A stretch of DNA of 8,211 bases from Candidatus Omnitrophota bacterium (GTDB lineage Bacteria > Omnitrophota > Gorgyraeia > Zapsychrales > Zapsychraceae), in NCBI GenBank assembly GCA_020430005.1, contig JAGQKQ010000077.1, positions 1 through 8,211 of the forward strand, written 5' to 3'. The notes beneath the pieces were generated by a model, which saw nothing but the letters and a program-made list of their open reading frames with translations, was not told the origin of the DNA and did no database searches. The position numbers and the translations under genes were made by a program. Every line of letters starts with the position of its first letter. Position 1 is the stretch's first letter. Positions 6,604-8,211 of this stretch are shown here, in pieces.

Positions 6604-7056
6604 TTAAAGGTCAAGTTCTTTCAATCGTTCCGCACAATATTCCGTCGGTTTCCACGGCCATCCTTTAGGGTCCAGAATATAACTGTTGAAATAAAAATCA
6701 TCAATATCCTGACATTTAAACTGCCCGGCCTCATATTCGGTTTCCATGAAGTAGACCTCGGCCTGAATAATAACGCATTGGGCAACATCGTTCAGCAAGG
6801 CACAGCCCGAATGGTTTTTATCTGTTCCCAATTCACCGCATCGTGTATTGAGCATTCTGGCTTCGCCCTCATACATGGAAAGGCACTGATCGGCATATTG
6901 ATAGGCTTTATCATATTCATGCGCGGCTAACGCCTTCCAGGCTTTGTCAACATAGGGGTAGGCTTCAGACTTTTGATAAGCTGTGGGAACTTCAAAAACA
7001 GAAGGGGCGGCACACCCCGCAAGAAAAGTTAAGATAAGAAAATAATATCTTTTCAT
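6604..7056 (-). CDS. Small cysteine-rich lipoprotein, function unknown, possibly TPR-like
   Basis: I do not recognise this 150-residue protein. It begins with a lipoprotein signal (MKRYYFLILTFLAGC), with the lipobox LAGC at 12-15 making Cys15 the predicted lipidated residue; A16-A17 after it would favour transport to the outer membrane. The mature part has six more cysteines (58, 73, 85, 94, 115, 141). Residues about 34-66 (DKAWKALAAHEYDKAYQYAD) have the spacing of a tetratricopeptide helix pair, and 91-125 may be a second one. This suggests a small helical scaffold, possibly with disulfides. No Shine-Dalgarno is seen before the ATG. A consensus extended -10 element lies directly upstream, so the gene may have its own promoter and a nearly leaderless mRNA. 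It is separated from pstB by 88 bases and from the pirin gene by 51. Confidence 0.75.
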   Translation of the reverse strand: MKRYYFLILTFLAGCAAPSVFEVPTAYQKSEAYPYVDKAWKALAAHEYDKAYQYADQCLSMYEGEARMLNTRCGELGTDKNHSGCALLNDVAQCVIIQAEVYFMETEYEAGQFKCQDIDDFYFNSYILDPKGWPWKPTEYCAERLKELDL

Positions 7057-7065
7057 ATGAGCATC

Positions 7066-7074
7066 ATTATATCA
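7066..7074 (-). promoter_or_regulatory. Extended -10 element before the lipoprotein gene
   Basis: Minus-strand TGATATAAT (7074-7066) is a perfect -10 hexamer with the extended-10 TG. The best -35-like sequence, TTGTAT, is 20 bases away, so the extended -10 would have to carry recognition. The start of transcription would fall around 7060-7058, only about two to four bases before the ATG. The rest of the 88-base gap after pstB shows no terminator hairpin. Confidence 0.5.
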
Positions 7075-7144
7075 TACGCCCGGAAACTCTTATACAATTT
7101 TAAAGATAAAAATGGAGAAAGAATTAAACAATGCTGAGGTGATT

Positions 7145-8014
7145 TTAACCTATTTGCCCATGAACATAATATTCTGTAATTCTTTTGCGCGGCGCTTCAA
7201 AGATATACCCGGTAAGATCGTATTCAACAAGGTTTCCCATCATAAAAAAGGCTGTAAAGTCGGTTACTCTGCGAGCCTGTTCCATATTATGGGTCACAAT
7301 GAGAATAGTATAACTTTCTTTTAATTTTTGGATTAACTCTTCAATCTTGGCTGTCGAAATCGGGTCCAGGGCCGAGGCCGGCTCATCCAGCAATAAAATT
7401 CTCGGCTCCGCGGCCAGGGCTCTGGCAATGCAGAGTCGCTGCTGCTGTCCGCCGGATAATGACATCGCGCTCTTTTTAAGACGATCTTTAACCTCATCCC
7501 ACAAGTTCGCGTCTCTTAAGCTCTCTTCTACCTTGCATTCAATAGCCGTCTTATTCTTAACCCCATTAATTCTCATGCCGTACGCAATGTTATCATAAAT
7601 ACTCATTGGAAAAGGGTTCGGTTTTTGAAACACCATGCCCACATTTTTTCTTAGGGCCATAACATCCTGATCTTTATCTAAAATATTTTCCCGGTCAATC
7701 AGAATATCTCCGCTATGACGGACATTCGCAATGCTGTCATTCATGCGGTTAAAACATCGCAAGAAAGTAGACTTTCCACAACCGGAAGGGCCGATAATAC
7801 CGACCACGGTATTTTCAAAGATCTCCATATTCACCTTTTTAAGGGCATGAATATCCCCGTAATAAAAATTAAAATTCTTAACCTCAATATTGACCTGTGT
7901 CTCAACATGAAAACCTTCCGAGCGCTCAATCTGATCTTTCAGGTCACTCTCCTCCAAGAGCCACTGATCATCCGTTAAATAATCTTCCGCAAAGTTCAAA
8001 ATGTTTTTTTCCAT
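7145..8014 (-). CDS. pstB: Phosphate ABC transporter ATP-binding protein
   Basis: The 289-residue protein is the ATPase that powers the PstSCA high-affinity phosphate importer on the cytoplasmic side of the membrane. All ABC ATPase motifs are intact: Walker A GPSGCGKST (75-83), the PstB-typical VFQKPNPFP around the Q-loop (128-136), signature LSGGQ (186-190), Walker B ILLLDEP (206-212) and switch His242 in VTHN. PstB is usually about 250-270 residues. Here roughly 40 extra residues, strongly acidic, precede the normal start of the fold (NIEVKNFNFYYGDIHALK, 42-59). There is no in-frame ATG or GTG near the canonical start; the next Met is residue 63, inside the fold. GAGAG lies upstream of the ATG, and the start overlaps the stop of the preceding gene (TAATG). 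phoU, which often follows pstB, is absent. Confidence 0.95.
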   Translation of the reverse strand: MEKNILNFAEDYLTDDQWLLEESDLKDQIERSEGFHVETQVNIEVKNFNFYYGDIHALKKVNMEIFENTVVGIIGPSGCGKSTFLRCFNRMNDSIANVRHSGDILIDRENILDKDQDVMALRKNVGMVFQKPNPFPMSIYDNIAYGMRINGVKNKTAIECKVEESLRDANLWDEVKDRLKKSAMSLSGGQQQRLCIARALAAEPRILLLDEPASALDPISTAKIEELIQKLKESYTILIVTHNMEQARRVTDFTAFFMMGNLVEYDLTGYIFEAPRKRITEYYVHGQIG

Positions 8015-8211
8015 TATGATCTCTCAACTTTTTTGTTAGAGTTAATACAAATCAGGATCGCTTTACGTTTTTTGGTCCTGTTATATGCCCGAACAGCTTC
8101 CTGAATACTAAGAACTCGAAGGGCTATTTGTTTTTCCTCAAGGAACTGCTTTCCTTCCGTTGATACATTCACTTTTTTTCCCGATGAGCCGATAATGAAC
8201 ACTTCGGGACG
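8014..8211 (-). CDS. Mth938-like (DUF498) domain protein, C-terminal part
   Basis: The frame is open to the right edge, so the 65 residues seen are the C-terminal half of a protein whose family is usually about 110-125 residues. The order of elements fits the Mth938/DUF498 fold: PEVFIIGSSGKK, then STEGKQFLEEKQIALRVLS, then QEAVRAYNRTKKRKAILICI. These match the family's PEVLIIGTG, the helix ending in a G/Q-I-x-V strand, the A-x-x-x-YN motif and the final hydrophobic strand. A GTG codon at 8202-8200 is the Val inside PEVF and is therefore not the start. The family's biochemical role is unclear in bacteria; the human relative NDUFAF3 assists complex I assembly. The stop overlaps the pstB start by one base (TAATG), so the two are probably translated together. 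Confidence in the family is moderate because only half is visible. Confidence 0.7.
   Translation of the reverse strand, partial: RPEVFIIGSSGKKVNVSTEGKQFLEEKQIALRVLSIQEAVRAYNRTKKRKAILICINSNKKVERS

Noticed and set aside
7112..7324. Plus-strand open frame beginning in the gap after pstB
   Set aside because: Most of it is antisense to the end of pstB, and the product is unconvincing. There is no upstream ribosome binding site.
8014..8202. A complete 62-residue protein starting at a GTG at 8202
   Set aside because: The frame stays open to the window edge and the residues before it (Arg-Pro-Glu) continue the Mth938-like motif, so the GTG is an internal valine.

Overview
The window comes from an AT-leaning bacterial genome that uses AGGAG-type Shine-Dalgarno sites. 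A predicted lipoprotein, Sec signal peptides and a periplasmic solute-binding protein point to a Gram-negative cell envelope. The phylum cannot be fixed from the sequence. The gene set and compact layout would suit an environmental, possibly uncultured lineage (Omnitrophota-like is a low-confidence guess). All convincing genes are on the minus strand, so the window reads from right to left.

Right part (8211 to 5082): a truncated Mth938/DUF498-like gene is joined by a TAATG overlap to pstB, the phosphate-import ATPase, which carries an unusual acidic N-terminal extension. No phoU follows. Next come a small cysteine-rich lipoprotein gene preceded by an extended -10 box almost at its start codon, a pirin/quercetinase-like cupin gene, and a SIMPL (DUF541) exported-protein gene 22 bp after it.

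Left part (5081 to 1): a nitrate/nitrite assimilation operon reads nirB-nirD-nrtA-nrtB and leaves the window inside nrtB. NrtA would capture nitrate (or nitrite) in the periplasm and NrtB would form the membrane channel. NirB with NirD would reduce nitrite to ammonium using NAD(P)H. nirB and nirD overlap by 4 bp and nrtA follows after 24 bp. nrtB follows after a 157 bp spacer with predicted hairpins and a diverged direct repeat. The nitrate reductase and the transporter ATPase are not seen and may lie beyond the left edge.

The most interesting element is the nirB leader (about 5017 to 4814). A good sigma70-type promoter is followed by two small hairpins with six-base loops, then two complete intrinsic terminators in tandem, then the nirB ribosome binding site. 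This is the layout expected for transcription attenuation relieved by an ANTAR-domain antiterminator (the NasR/NasT logic of nitrate assimilation). The doubled terminator and a competing helix across both hairpins are the unusual parts. No regulator gene is visible in the window.
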